Under the pieces are notes generated by a model that searched no databases, was not told where the DNA came from, and was given only the letters and a program-made list of their open reading frames with translations. Positions 36,338-45,838 of a stretch of DNA of 64,000 nucleotides are shown piece after piece. The position numbers were made by a program, and so were the translations under genes. Within the stretch, counting starts at the first letter, position 1; every line of letters starts with the position of its first letter. Origin of the DNA: Firm-04 sp964463355 (GTDB lineage: Bacteria; Bacillota; Clostridia; Oscillospirales; Ruminococcaceae); contig CAYXBP010000010.1 in the NCBI GenBank assembly GCA_964463355.1, forward strand, positions 3,978 to 67,977, in the 5' to 3' direction.

Positions 36338-38265
36338 TGGCTTATGTCGGACAGACCTCGATCAAGAATGTGGAGCATATGGAAAACGCGATCCAGTATG
36401 TTTCCAATCCGAAAAAGGCTCTGCACATCCAAAAGGAAGAATTGGAAGCTGCGCTCCGCACGATCACCACGACAGATACTCGGATCGGCGAAACAGCAAC
36501 CTTTCTGAATTGCTCCGCGAATCGCACGGCATATGATTTTGAAATGCTGCGGAGAGCGCACGGTCAGGATAAAGGCGTGATCGCGCATCATTACTATCAA
36601 TCGTTTTCGCCCGATGATCCGATCACACCCGAAATGGCACACAAAATCGGCGTGGAATTTGCGAGCAAGGCATTTGCAGGATATCAGATCGTTGTCACAA
36701 CACACACAGACCGAAATCATATCCATAATCACATCCTCGTCAATTCCTGCCATATCGAGACAGGCGCAAAATGGTTGAGCAATAAAACATCGCTCCGAAT
36801 GCTCCGTGCGGAAAGTGACCGACTTTGCAAACGATACGGACTAAGCGTGATCGACAGCGAGAGCCAAAGCCGCGCGATCGACAAAACGACTTATCAGCTC
36901 GCTATGCAGGGAAAGTCATGGAAGGTGCAGCTTTGCAGCGATCTGGATGAAGCTGTAAAATGCTGTCACAGCAAACAGGAGTTTGAAGCATTCATGCGCG
37001 AACACGGATATGAATGCCGATACACAGGCAATCATATCACGCTGAAGAAGGAAGGTGAGAAAAAGGGCATTCGCGTCAATACCCTCGCAAAGCAGTTTGG
37101 TGACAAATACACCAAGGACAATCTGGAAGCCGCCATGGGATATACCTATAATGAGGTTGAGCTGCGAGAAACGGCTGCGCCGCATCAGCGTACTAAAACA
37201 AAATCCAAATCTAATTGGGAAAGGCTGACAGAGCGCACCTTTGCACAGCAGATGAATGAACCACTGCCGCCGCGCAGACCGCAGGGGTGGTATCAATCCT
37301 ATGTACCGCCGATCAATCGGCAGCTACATCGGTTTCCGATCAATCGGATCGGACGGAAACGATCTGTGCTTTCTGCGCTGATCGAGATTCTCCTTCTTTT
37401 TGACAGAACCAATCGCCGCAGGCGGCAGCAAAATCATCAGGCATACCAATTTCGCCTAGAGCCGCCGAAGCCGACACCGCCAACAACACATATCAACTAT
37501 GGCACGCTACCTTATCGGGAATTGACCGCCATGTCAGGTGAGAATTATTCCGTCACAGTCAATGCAGCGCATCTGCTCAAACTTGCAAATCGACCGCTGC
37601 TCTATGCAGCATGCATTGATACGATCAGAGAGACGGTAACGATCACCGTCAAGATGTGCGATAAGGAATATCTGGCAAAGCTGCTTGGCATGACAGAAAT
37701 CCAAGCGAAGCTCGATGAACAGAATCGGCGCACGCAAAACCGAAGGATGTTCCAAGCAATAAAGCAAAAGGCTGCCGAAACAGGACAGGAAATTCGATAC
37801 CGAAAGGTCACGCCCGAACAGCTTGCCAAATTGCAGGAGGAATGCCAAGAGATATCTTATATCGAAAAGGAATCCGTCATCACAATTTCTTTTCTTCAGG
37901 AGGACGAAGAACGCATCCGATCGCTTCTTGCCCCCCAAAAAGAGAAAAAGCCCGAAACCGAAACGCACAGAAACAATCGCATCTATGCAGAACTGAAAAA
38001 GGAAGCAGCAATGAACGGCAGCAAGCTGCGCTATAAAGCAAATCTGTCAATGGAGCAGATTCGTGCGTTGCAAGCCGCAGGGATAACGCTTGCATATTTC
38101 CCGAATCCGAAAACGCCCGATCTGTTCAAGATCGCTTATAGCGAAGCTGCCGCGCAGGAAATCCAAAATGTTCTATATGCCGACGCGGATCATAACGGCA
38201 TTTCCGATCGTATCGAAACCAAGGGCGATCAGCCCGAAACCGAAAATTCAAAGTGGAGGTCTTAA
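36337..38265 (+). CDS. MobA/relaxase (MOBP-like) with three C-terminal repeat modules
   Basis: Starts at ATG 36337, overlapping the mobC stop; 642 residues. The relaxase domain (1 to about 270) has the metal-binding triad HTDRNHIHNHILVNS and an N-terminal Tyr-containing segment. It should nick oriT and pilot the strand. After a basic linker come three copies of a module of about 50 residues (about 391-450 LPYRELTAMSG; 485-533 RYRKVTPEQLAKLQEE; 562-615 LRYKANLSMEQIRALQ), then a Ca-loop-like DADHNGISDRIE near the end. The same module recurs in four other proteins of the element. Confidence 0.88.
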   Translation: MAYVGQTSIKNVEHMENAIQYVSNPKKALHIQKEELEAALRTITTTDTRIGETATFLNCSANRTAYDFEMLRRAHGQDKGVIAHHYYQSFSPDDPITPEMAHKIGVEFASKAFAGYQIVVTTHTDRNHIHNHILVNSCHIETGAKWLSNKTSLRMLRAESDRLCKRYGLSVIDSESQSRAIDKTTYQLAMQGKSWKVQLCSDLDEAVKCCHSKQEFEAFMREHGYECRYTGNHITLKKEGEKKGIRVNTLAKQFGDKYTKDNLEAAMGYTYNEVELRETAAPHQRTKTKSKSNWERLTERTFAQQMNEPLPPRRPQGWYQSYVPPINRQLHRFPINRIGRKRSVLSALIEILLLFDRTNRRRRQQNHQAYQFRLEPPKPTPPTTHINYGTLPYRELTAMSGENYSVTVNAAHLLKLANRPLLYAACIDTIRETVTITVKMCDKEYLAKLLGMTEIQAKLDEQNRRTQNRRMFQAIKQKAAETGQEIRYRKVTPEQLAKLQEECQEISYIEKESVITISFLQEDEERIRSLLAPQKEKKPETETHRNNRIYAELKKEAAMNGSKLRYKANLSMEQIRALQAAGITLAYFPNPKTPDLFKIAYSEAAAQEIQNVLYADADHNGISDRIETKGDQPETENSKWRS

Positions 38266-38266
38266 C

Positions 38267-38533
38267 ATGACACAGCAGGAAATCAACGGGCTTTACCGTG
38301 ATACCGATATGGACGGTCTGCCCGATCGGATCGACAGCGCACCGACCATACCGCAATACCATTTCCAAAAGGTAACGCCCGATCAGCTCGACTACCTCAG
38401 AGATTTTGCGCAATTTCGTTTTGCGATCCAGAACCATATCGTGAGAGTGGATGCGGAGGATAAGGATGCACTGAAAAGAGCATTGGAAGCACAGGAGCTT
38501 CTTGCAGCACAGTATGCAGAATGTGCGCCTTGA
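38267..38533 (+). CDS. small protein with Ca-loop-like motif and the element's repeat module
   Basis: 88 residues; ATG 38267 follows GGAGGTC, one base after the relaxase stop. It begins with YRDTDMDGLPDRIDS, like the relaxase tail DADHNGISDRIE, followed by one copy of the shared module (YHFQKVTPDQLDYLRD ... IVRVDAEDKDALKRAL). It looks like a detached duplicate of the relaxase C-terminus. Function unknown. Confidence 0.7.
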   Translation: MTQQEINGLYRDTDMDGLPDRIDSAPTIPQYHFQKVTPDQLDYLRDFAQFRFAIQNHIVRVDAEDKDALKRALEAQELLAAQYAECAP

Positions 38534-38558
38534 CAAGTGCAGTTATGTATGTTATAAT
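38530..38558 (+). promoter_or_regulatory. promoter of the lipoprotein gene
   Basis: TTGACA (38530-38535), a 17-bp spacer and TATAAT (38553-38558), overlapping the end of the preceding ORF. Confidence 0.8.
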
Positions 38559-38592
38559 GATGATAAATTTTTCTTTTCCAGGAGGAAGCACC

Positions 38593-39513
38593 ATGTATCA
38601 TCATAGAATGAAATCAGCATTGTTGACAGCGATCACAATCACAAGTATCGTTCCACTGACCGCCTGCGGAAGAACACCGCTTGATCCGTTTGAAAAGCTC
38701 AATGTGGAATTTCAGGGGGTCAGCGGTTATAGCGGAGAAGCAAATGTTGACAGTCGGCAATGCGAAAGCTATCTTGTGTACTTTTGCTCGAAATATGATA
38801 TGTTAAGCAATGGCGACACCATTACAATAACAGTATCTAGTGGCGATGAATTATTGAAAAAGAACGGTGTCAAGCTGACCGCAACAGAAAAAGAATATGT
38901 AGTCGAAGGTCTTTCTGAATTTCCGTCGGAGCTGACAGATGCAGAAGCTGATCAACTTACGGAGGACTTGCGGAATTTGTCGGCATCGTATGCACCAAAC
39001 ACCTTACCGAGCGTTGGTGACGAAATCAAACTGACCAACATAAAGGATGACGAGCTGCATGACGAAATGAAATATGGTAGCTGGGTCTGTGAGAGTGTTT
39101 CGGAGAAGATCGCTGACTACCGCAGCTACGATATTTGGGATTACCGCGACACATATGGTTTCGATGACAGCTCTAAAAAGATCAATATGTTCACGGTCAT
39201 TTGGCGCATAGATATCACAGTGAAATGCGAGGAAATCAGCGACTCTAGCCGTTCTCGTGCTGAAATGTACGGCGAAGCACTCCCAAGTATCGGAGATACG
39301 CTGACATATCCGCTCTACATCTCCCACTACATCAGCGGCATTGTCCGTAACGGCAGCGAACTGGAAGATGAACTGTCCTTTGGCTATAGTACATGGAAGG
39401 AAACAGGGCAGCATTGCTATAATTCCTACTCTAAAGAAGATTTGCTGCAAGCTGTTCAGGCAGATTTCGTTGAATTTTCAGACAGCGAGCTGCTGTCATC
39501 AATCGAATATTAA
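38593..39513 (+). CDS. putative lipoprotein of unknown function
   Basis: ATG 38593 follows CAGGAGG (ATG 38608 also possible); 306 residues. A signal peptide ends in the lipobox LTACG. The mature part begins with DPFEKLNVEFQGVSGYSGEA, a repeat-like beta domain often seen in clostridial surface lipoproteins, and is acidic. It has its own promoter and a strong terminator, so it is expressed apart from the conjugation operon. It might act in surface exclusion or be cargo; neither is shown. Confidence 0.75.
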   Translation: MYHHRMKSALLTAITITSIVPLTACGRTPLDPFEKLNVEFQGVSGYSGEANVDSRQCESYLVYFCSKYDMLSNGDTITITVSSGDELLKKNGVKLTATEKEYVVEGLSEFPSELTDAEADQLTEDLRNLSASYAPNTLPSVGDEIKLTNIKDDELHDEMKYGSWVCESVSEKIADYRSYDIWDYRDTYGFDDSSKKINMFTVIWRIDITVKCEEISDSSRSRAEMYGEALPSIGDTLTYPLYISHYISGIVRNGSELEDELSFGYSTWKETGQHCYNSYSKEDLLQAVQADFVEFSDSELLSSIEY

Positions 39514-39517
39514 CACA

Positions 39518-39552
39518 AAGCCGTTTGCATCCGATGCAAGCGGCTTTTTTTG
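39518..39552 (+). terminator. terminator after the lipoprotein gene
   Basis: A 14-bp stem AAGCCGTTTGCATC / GATGCAAGCGGCTT (one G-U pair) with a T7 tract. Confidence 0.85.
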
Positions 39553-39576
39553 TACCAAAAAGGAGGTGGTGCGACC

Positions 39577-41700
39577 GTGAGCAAGAATAAGATGCGCCGA
39601 GAGCGAAGCAAACTGCCATATATTTATATGGGTGTCATCGGTTTTCTTCTTTTGTTGGGCTTCTGCATCTACATCACTTATCTTGCCCTTGACTACATGA
39701 ACTATAACCATATCAGTACACTCGGAATGTCTGACTATCTTGCAATCGCCAATCTGATTGCCGCGCCGATCGGATCGCTCCCGATCACTGGATCACTCAT
39801 TGCAGAGCTGTTCAAGCTACAAGTCACGAAGCTGTGGGGTGTGTACGCCGCAGCCGTCGCTATGGTCTTTCTGGTTGCTACATCCAATAATAAGGATGAT
39901 TTTCGCGGCATGGAGCAGGGATCAGCGCATTGGGCAGAAAAATATGACGAAAAGCTGTTCCGCGATGCGACAGGGATTCCAATGGGCAAGAATTTCTATG
40001 CGACCATTACAAATCCAAAGGGAAAATACTATTCGCCGCACAATCTGAATGAAACGGTCATCGGCGGATCGGGCGCAGGCAAATCGTTTCGCAAGATCAT
40101 TCCCGACATTCAGCAGATGATCGGCTCGTATGTGGTAACTGATCCTAAAGGTGAACTGTACCGCAACACGGCAAAATTCCTGACAGAAGCAGGCTATAAA
40201 ATTCGTGTTCTCAATCTGGATAATATCAATTACTCCAATGCCTACAATCCGTTTGCTTATATGGTCGATGAACAGGACTGCATCTCGGTCGCAAACTTAT
40301 TTATGGCAAATTCCGCAGGCGAGGGCGAAAAGGCTGACTTTTGGGCATCTGCCGCAGAGGATCTTCTCGTTGCGATCATGGTTTATCTTTTCAAGACGGA
40401 AGATGAAACAAAATCTTTCGGTCGCGTGATCCGTCTGGTCAACAGCATTCGGTATAAAGGCGGCAAGATTGATCAACGGTGCGAGCTGGCACGCTGCTTC
40501 AATCGGCATCAGATTTCCTATCCCGATGATGTGGTGACGGTCAACTGGAATTCGCTGCAAGGCACGCCCGAAGAAACACTCGGTTCGATTGCAAAAACGC
40601 TCTCTACCAGACTGCGGCTTTGGGCAACAAATGATGTGGACGAGATCACCGATCAGGACGAAATGGACTTTGATCACATCGGAACAGAAAAAACGGCGGT
40701 ATTTCTTATCATTCCTGCGGCACGGCAAACCTATAAGACTGTCGCTAATATTTTCTACAGTCAGCTATTTGAGCGTTTAATGTATATCGCAAACCGCGAT
40801 CACGCAGGTCGGCTGCCGCTGCTCGTATCTTGCGAACTGGATGAATTTGCCAACATCGGCAAAATTCCGAACTTTGGCGAAACCCTTGCTGTTGTTCGTT
40901 CGTATAATATCCGTATCTGTATCGTACTGCAAGGTCTTTCTCAACTCAAAGCGATCTACGAAAAAACATGGAACTCTATTATCGGCAACTGCTCGCTGTT
41001 CACTTTCCTCGGCACGAATGATACCGATTCCAATGAATATGTATCAAAGCGACTTGGAAAAACAACCGTCCGTGTCGATGCAAGATCATACAATCGCGGT
41101 AATCAGGGTGGCGGCAGTGATTCAGAAAGTTATAACGGGCGTGAATTGTTGGCTGCCGATGAAATTCCAAAAGCAATTAGACCCAAAGGCAAGAACAAGA
41201 AATTCGGTGGTGCTTGCATTTTGTTTGTGGATGAACTGTACCCTTTCTTTATGAACAAGTTTGATACTAAGCATCACCCTCTTTATGAAAAAACGGGCAG
41301 CTCTTACCCCTCTGGCATTCCGAACAATACCAATATCAAGGAAACCTATGCAACGATCAAGGCAGACCGCGAAAAGCGTTATCAGCTAAAAATGGCTGAA
41401 GCAAGAGAGCGCGATCAACGGTGGGAGATTGAGGATCAGCAGCGAGCTGAAGCGCAGGAACAGGCAGAGCAAGCCGATCTGAGTGCGGAGTTCAATGCGG
41501 CAGCGGCAGAAACAACTGAACCCAACAGCACAACTGATTTTTCTTCTTCTGACAGACAGGCTGACAGTGAACTGCAAGCTGAAATAGAAGCAGCAATGTC
41601 GGAAATTACCGATGAATTGCAGGCTGAGATTCAGGACATATCCGAGGACGAATTTGAAGCATCGCTGTCCGATGAAGATGATATCGTCGATGATTTTTGA
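39577..41700 (+). CDS. virD4: type IV coupling protein VirD4/TraG
   Basis: The start is GTG 39577, chosen because AGGAGGTGG lies nine bases upstream; 707 residues. Two N-terminal membrane helices are followed by Walker A IGGSGAGKS (about 162-170), YVVTDPKGELYRNT, and the Walker B-like block LLVSCELDEFANIG. It links the relaxase-DNA complex to the secretion channel and pumps DNA. The last 130 residues are a Glu/Ala-rich acidic tail, longer than usual. Confidence 0.93.
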   Translation: MSKNKMRRERSKLPYIYMGVIGFLLLLGFCIYITYLALDYMNYNHISTLGMSDYLAIANLIAAPIGSLPITGSLIAELFKLQVTKLWGVYAAAVAMVFLVATSNNKDDFRGMEQGSAHWAEKYDEKLFRDATGIPMGKNFYATITNPKGKYYSPHNLNETVIGGSGAGKSFRKIIPDIQQMIGSYVVTDPKGELYRNTAKFLTEAGYKIRVLNLDNINYSNAYNPFAYMVDEQDCISVANLFMANSAGEGEKADFWASAAEDLLVAIMVYLFKTEDETKSFGRVIRLVNSIRYKGGKIDQRCELARCFNRHQISYPDDVVTVNWNSLQGTPEETLGSIAKTLSTRLRLWATNDVDEITDQDEMDFDHIGTEKTAVFLIIPAARQTYKTVANIFYSQLFERLMYIANRDHAGRLPLLVSCELDEFANIGKIPNFGETLAVVRSYNIRICIVLQGLSQLKAIYEKTWNSIIGNCSLFTFLGTNDTDSNEYVSKRLGKTTVRVDARSYNRGNQGGGSDSESYNGRELLAADEIPKAIRPKGKNKKFGGACILFVDELYPFFMNKFDTKHHPLYEKTGSSYPSGIPNNTNIKETYATIKADREKRYQLKMAEARERDQRWEIEDQQRAEAQEQAEQADLSAEFNAAAAETTEPNSTTDFSSSDRQADSELQAEIEAAMSEITDELQAEIQDISEDEFEASLSDEDDIVDDF

Positions 41701-41715
41701 AAGTGAGGAATTACT

Positions 41716-42510
41716 ATGTTTGATGTGGATGAACAATGGAATGACCTGAAAGGCACGGCACAATCGGTCGTTTCAGCCGTGAAAACAGGGTATCAGGTGA
41801 TCGACTGGCTGAAAAATCTGAATCCGCAGCAGATTCAGGAGCTTGCGGTCAGTGATCCGAGTTTTCAGTTTACTGGTCAGGTGACAGACCTTCGTTTTTT
41901 CTCTGAGCATCAGGTCATGTCTATGGATATGATCACAGGTATTCAGGATGCGGAGCTGCGATATGCCGTGCAGGATGAATTCAATCGTGCAGCGCGATCG
42001 GGACTGATCGAAATTGATCCGCGTACAAGAACGATCGCTATGACCGATCAGGGAAAAACATACATCGCACAGCCAACCTTTCAGCAGGCTGCGCAGCAGC
42101 ACTTGTCAAGCACGGCACAACAGCTTCAGACAAGTATGACAGAGAACATGGGCTTCCCATTAACCGGCAGCATCAATGATCTGCAATTCTTTAATCACGC
42201 AGAATCTCTTGATCTTTCCGTTGTACTGAGTAGTCCGAATTCAGAGGTTGCAGGAAAAGTGCTGCAAGGTTTCCAACAGCTTCAAAAAGAAGGAAAGGTT
42301 GCGATCGACGGCTTGAAAGTGACACTGACGGAATCTGGAAAGCAATTTCTTTCTTCTCCGATGATGCAGGCGGCTGCAAGTTCGGTAAAGATCGTCCCGA
42401 CAGGTGAAGCGATCTCAACCGCGATCATTGCTTCCGTCAAAGCAGTCGCAACGGGGCTAAAGACTGGTGTCAACACTGTTCAATCGCTAGGAGCGATTTC
42501 TTCAAGATAA
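41716..42510 (+). CDS. unknown protein with two internal winged-helix-like repeats
   Basis: 264 residues. Two repeats of about 70 residues are visible: FQFTGQVTDLRFFSEHQ...MTDQGKTYI (about 50-117) and FPLTGSINDLQFFNHAE...LTESGKQFL (about 146-213). The C-terminal 45 residues are hydrophobic and Ala/Thr-rich and may associate with membranes. It lies between virD4 and the pilin genes, so a secretion role is possible. No family recognised. Confidence 0.7.
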   Translation: MFDVDEQWNDLKGTAQSVVSAVKTGYQVIDWLKNLNPQQIQELAVSDPSFQFTGQVTDLRFFSEHQVMSMDMITGIQDAELRYAVQDEFNRAARSGLIEIDPRTRTIAMTDQGKTYIAQPTFQQAAQQHLSSTAQQLQTSMTENMGFPLTGSINDLQFFNHAESLDLSVVLSSPNSEVAGKVLQGFQQLQKEGKVAIDGLKVTLTESGKQFLSSPMMQAAASSVKIVPTGEAISTAIIASVKAVATGLKTGVNTVQSLGAISSR

Positions 42511-42512
42511 AA

Positions 42513-42530
42513 TGTGCTATATGTAGCACA
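42513..42530 (-). repeat. element-wide 18-bp site, copy 1
   Basis: The minus strand reads TGTGCTACATATAGCACA exactly. It sits directly after the stop codon at 42510 and before a terminator. One of five copies (others at 49752, 59575, 59792, 63130). Confidence 0.85.
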
Positions 42531-42567
42531 AATCGCCGTTTGCACAGCATACGGCGATTATTTTTTG
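42531..42567 (+). terminator. terminator/attenuator upstream of the pilin genes
   Basis: Perfect 9-bp stem AATCGCCGT / ACGGCGATT followed by ATTTTTTG. The remaining leader to 42706 contains a TAGCACA half-site near 42652 and an AGAAAGGA RBS. Confidence 0.8.
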
Positions 42568-42706
42568 CTCACATCGGTGTGCGCAGCCGATGTTATATAT
42601 ACGATCAATCCTTGAAAGGGGGAATGTCCTGCTTTATCGCTGTAGCACAGCAATCGTCCGTTCGTCCGAACATCAACCATAATACATTCAGAAAGGATTT
42701 TTTATC

Positions 42707-43078
42707 ATGAAAAAGGCTACCAACAACATCAAATCTGCTCACAGAGCAAAGCGTATCGCCAAGATCAAGGTGTCGATCATGACAACGCTGCTGACACTCG
42801 CAACCCTGTTCTGCACTGGCATCACAGCTTTTGCAGACAATTCCGAAAACTCTGCGCCGACTGGCACAGGCGGCACAAGCACCATGAGTTCTCTGGTGGG
42901 TGTTGTGTTCTGGATCGTTCGCGGTGCAATTCTGATCATCGGCGGTGCGCCTGCACTGATCAAGATTGTGCAGGGTCAGAACGATGAAAACCCGCGTGAC
43001 CGCAATGCCGGTATCGCAACACTTGTAATCACAGGCTTTGCGTTCGCTGCAACTTTCCTTATTCAGAATTTGATCTGA
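42707..43078 (+). CDS. VirB2/TrbC-like pilin, copy 1
   Basis: 123 residues. Signal peptide ending in TGITAFADN, then two membrane helices (VGVVFWIVRGAILIIGG, ATLVITGFAFAATFLIQNLI) joined by a short polar loop VQGQNDENPRDRNAG. This is the size and topology of VirB2-type pilin subunits. The following gene encodes a related protein. Confidence 0.7.
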   Translation: MKKATNNIKSAHRAKRIAKIKVSIMTTLLTLATLFCTGITAFADNSENSAPTGTGGTSTMSSLVGVVFWIVRGAILIIGGAPALIKIVQGQNDENPRDRNAGIATLVITGFAFAATFLIQNLI

Positions 43079-43144
43079 TATGATCAGGCTGATCGGGGCG
43101 GCAGCGATGCCGCCCTACAGCTTCCGTCAGAAAGGAAATAATAT

Positions 43145-43381
43145 ATGATATCACTGTTATTATCCACGCCGACAACAAATGCTGATCTGACTTGGCTGAC
43201 AACAGTTTGTCTTTGGATCGCTCGCAGTATCGTGCTCGTTGTGTTCTGCGGATTTGGCTTATATCGCCTTGTCAAAGGGCAATCAAACGAGGATGCAAGA
43301 GAACGAGCCGAAGGTTTGTCGCTTATCGCAGTCGGCGGCATCATATTTGCGGCAACCTTTGCAATCGCTGCAATCTTTTAG
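43145..43381 (+). CDS. VirB2-like pilin paralogue, copy 2
   Basis: 78 residues with the same two-helix layout and loop (ARSIVLVVFCGFGLYRLVKG, QSNEDARERAEG, IIFAATFAIAAIF) as the gene before it, but without the long cleavable signal peptide. RBS AAAGGAAA. The pair look like a tandem duplication. Confidence 0.65.
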   Translation: MISLLLSTPTTNADLTWLTTVCLWIARSIVLVVFCGFGLYRLVKGQSNEDARERAEGLSLIAVGGIIFAATFAIAAIF

Positions 43382-43394
43382 GAGGGGTTTATCT

Positions 43395-44654
43395 ATGGAA
43401 CTACAGCGAAAGGATCGCATAATAAAAATCGTCATGGGGATTATCTTTCTGTTTCTGGCGGCATTTTCGCTGCCGTTTCAGAATACGCTCCATGCCGAGG
43501 CTTATACCGATCAAAACACCTATAATATCAGCGATAACTGGTATGACCTCCAAAATGTCGCAGTCAATTTCTGGAATTGGGCGCACAATGATCTAAGATA
43601 TCCAATCATCGCACAGCTCAATTCCATTGAAAGCACCTTGTCCGCAAGCGGCATCGCAGACACAAGTTCAAAACTTGACAGCATCGAATCGACCGTATCA
43701 AGCATAGATGTTGCAGGCGATATCCAGTCTTTCTATGATTCTAAGACAGCCGAGGGCAGCACGGAAATTGAACTAGAACCGATTAAATTCACAAAGAATA
43801 AAATCGACCTTGCCAACAGGATGTGGGGGTGGGTCGGAAAGGTACTGTCAGCAGGCGGTAATCTCTCAAAAGCAAATTTCTCAAACTACAGCGTTTCATT
43901 GGGGGTTGATATTGATGATATCGAGAACGATTATTCCGCGCTCATTGATGCAATGAAGATTGTCGCATACAGTATTGTACTCCTTTTCTTCTCTGTCAGC
44001 TTAATTGAGTCCACGATAAAGTACGAGATCGTCACAATCAAGGGCGGCGTGATGCTGTTCGGAAGGCTGCTGATCTCTAAGATCATCATTGACTTATCAT
44101 CGACATTTTGCACTCGTATTATCGGTGTTGTCGAATGGGCATCCAAGCTCGCGATAGAAAGCATGAATATTACTACGCAGACGCAAGCATTGAGCACAGA
44201 CATCGCAGCGACATCTGAAAGCAAACTCTGGGTGATTGGAAAGATTATTGATTTCTTTGGATCATTAGCAATTATTCCAGAATACTTAATGATTGCCTTA
44301 GTCATTATCATTGTCAGTATGTGTGTGCTAGGAAAGCTGTCTTTGCGCAGTGTTCAGCTTGCACTTATGACAGCCGTATCACCGATCTTCTTTGCGTGTG
44401 CGAGCACAGAGGTCACGAAACACTATTTCAGGAATTTTATCACTGGTTTTCTGCAATGTGCAATGCAGATTCTCTTTATGGTGATTGTGTATGCTATGGG
44501 ATCAGCCATGCTCGGCAGCGATGCAGTCGGCGGCAATGTGCTAAACGCATTTAACAGCACTTATCTCAATACAAGTCGAGCTATCATAATCTATGTTGTC
44601 ATGGGAATCCTGATCGTAAAGCCGCCGAAATTCCTGACAAATATGCTGAATTGA
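43395..44654 (+). CDS. VirB6/TrbL-like polytopic channel protein
   Basis: ATG 43395 with GGAGGGG upstream; 419 residues. A signal-like N-terminal helix, an outside region of about 150 residues (with a Ser/Ile repeat NSIESTLSASGI, DSIESTVSSID), then five or more membrane helices, including VQLALMTAVSPIFFACAS, typical of VirB6/TrbL. It forms part of the inner-membrane pore. Confidence 0.8.
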   Translation: MELQRKDRIIKIVMGIIFLFLAAFSLPFQNTLHAEAYTDQNTYNISDNWYDLQNVAVNFWNWAHNDLRYPIIAQLNSIESTLSASGIADTSSKLDSIESTVSSIDVAGDIQSFYDSKTAEGSTEIELEPIKFTKNKIDLANRMWGWVGKVLSAGGNLSKANFSNYSVSLGVDIDDIENDYSALIDAMKIVAYSIVLLFFSVSLIESTIKYEIVTIKGGVMLFGRLLISKIIIDLSSTFCTRIIGVVEWASKLAIESMNITTQTQALSTDIAATSESKLWVIGKIIDFFGSLAIIPEYLMIALVIIIVSMCVLGKLSLRSVQLALMTAVSPIFFACASTEVTKHYFRNFITGFLQCAMQILFMVIVYAMGSAMLGSDAVGGNVLNAFNSTYLNTSRAIIIYVVMGILIVKPPKFLTNMLN

Positions 44655-44664
44655 GGTGAGCGTA

Positions 44665-45516
44665 TTGAATGATTCTATCAAAATGATCGTTGGCTGCGTG
44701 ATTGCCGCCGTTGTTCTGATTGGCGGAATCGTAACATCATCACGCCGCGATCCGCATGAAGAAACAATAACAGCCGAGGATGCGGACTATGATGAAACAG
44801 AGCCGATCGAAACTACAACGACTGAAGCAAAAGCTGAATTCGATGAAATCGTGCATATCGACTTATTTTCAAATATCTCCGTATATGCAGCAGGCATTTA
44901 TCCCGACATTGAAAACATAGCTATCACAGCCGATCCAGAGGACAGCGTGGCAAGGAAAGTCACCTATTCTTTTTCTTCTGTCGAAGATTTCACACCGACA
45001 GGAGCAGAAGCAATCATCGAGGTTGACACAACCGAAATTGACGAATACCTGACGATCCGCAATTTCATCCCTACAAGCAGAACAATGACATATGAAATTG
45101 ATCCGCTGACAATGGTTTCCTATCTCGTTCAGCAGCGGCAGTTCAATTCTGAGGTGCGGAAAAGCTGCATCAAAGCTGCGGCTGAAGCAGTGACAGGATC
45201 GGAGGATGCAGCACCTATGCAGCTCACACTGCTTCTTCCTCAGAAGGAGACAGTCTTTGATCCTGTCGAAAAATCATATGCAGGCTTATATGGATTAGAA
45301 TGCTTCTTTGCATATGACGGAGGTGTTCGATGCGGTTTTGCCTGCCCTAGCATCAATCCTGACGGCAGCGTGTATATGATCGACACAGCAGTTTCAGAAA
45401 CTTATAAAGACACAAGCAGCGCATATGCAGCATTAGTCGATTCCAGATTGGAAACAGAATCGCTCCTAGCCATTATGCTGCCTGTTCCTGTATCAGAGGT
45501 GAATGAAAATGATTAA
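44665..45516 (+). CDS. single-pass membrane protein of the conjugation operon
   Basis: TTG 44665 is chosen because GAGGTG (44653-44658) is six bases upstream; GTG 44656 would overlap that RBS. 283 residues: one N-terminal membrane helix (MIVGCVIAAVVLIGGIV), a Thr/Glu-rich linker, then a domain of about 220 residues outside the cell. VirB8-like placement is possible, but no signature was recognised. Confidence 0.7.
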   Translation: MNDSIKMIVGCVIAAVVLIGGIVTSSRRDPHEETITAEDADYDETEPIETTTTEAKAEFDEIVHIDLFSNISVYAAGIYPDIENIAITADPEDSVARKVTYSFSSVEDFTPTGAEAIIEVDTTEIDEYLTIRNFIPTSRTMTYEIDPLTMVSYLVQQRQFNSEVRKSCIKAAAEAVTGSEDAAPMQLTLLLPQKETVFDPVEKSYAGLYGLECFFAYDGGVRCGFACPSINPDGSVYMIDTAVSETYKDTSSAYAALVDSRLETESLLAIMLPVPVSEVNEND

Positions 45517-45838
45517 AGTACGCATTACAAAAAATATCATCCGAAAGGGTGAGGTCGGTTTCGGTCTGAGTCTGTCGCAGATCATCATGGGGGTCTGTGC
45601 GCTTGCGGTCGGGATCGGAATGTTTCTTCTTTTGAGGGATTCCGTTTCAACAAATCTGCTCATGACACTGATCTTTGTTGTTATGGCATTGTTTCTCGGA
45701 TTCGGTATTGTCAAAATCAACGGTATGTCACTTTTCAAGCTGCTGTTCAGCAGCTTGAAAGGCTCTGACAAGCGACCGTACTGCATTGAGGGGGTGTATC
45801 ACAATGTTCAATCTGATCGGCGGCAAAAAAGAAAATAA
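45509..45838 (+). CDS. PrgI-family membrane protein
   Basis: ATG 45509 behind AGAGGTGA; 109 residues. Two membrane helices (LSQIIMGVCALAVGIGMFLL and LLMTLIFVVMALFLGFGI) and the C-terminal KRPYCIEGVY match the PrgI family, which always precedes VirB4 in Gram-positive conjugation loci. It overlaps the upstream gene by 8 bp and virB4 by 35 bp. Confidence 0.85.
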   Translation: MIKVRITKNIIRKGEVGFGLSLSQIIMGVCALAVGIGMFLLLRDSVSTNLLMTLIFVVMALFLGFGIVKINGMSLFKLLFSSLKGSDKRPYCIEGVYHNVQSDRRQKRK

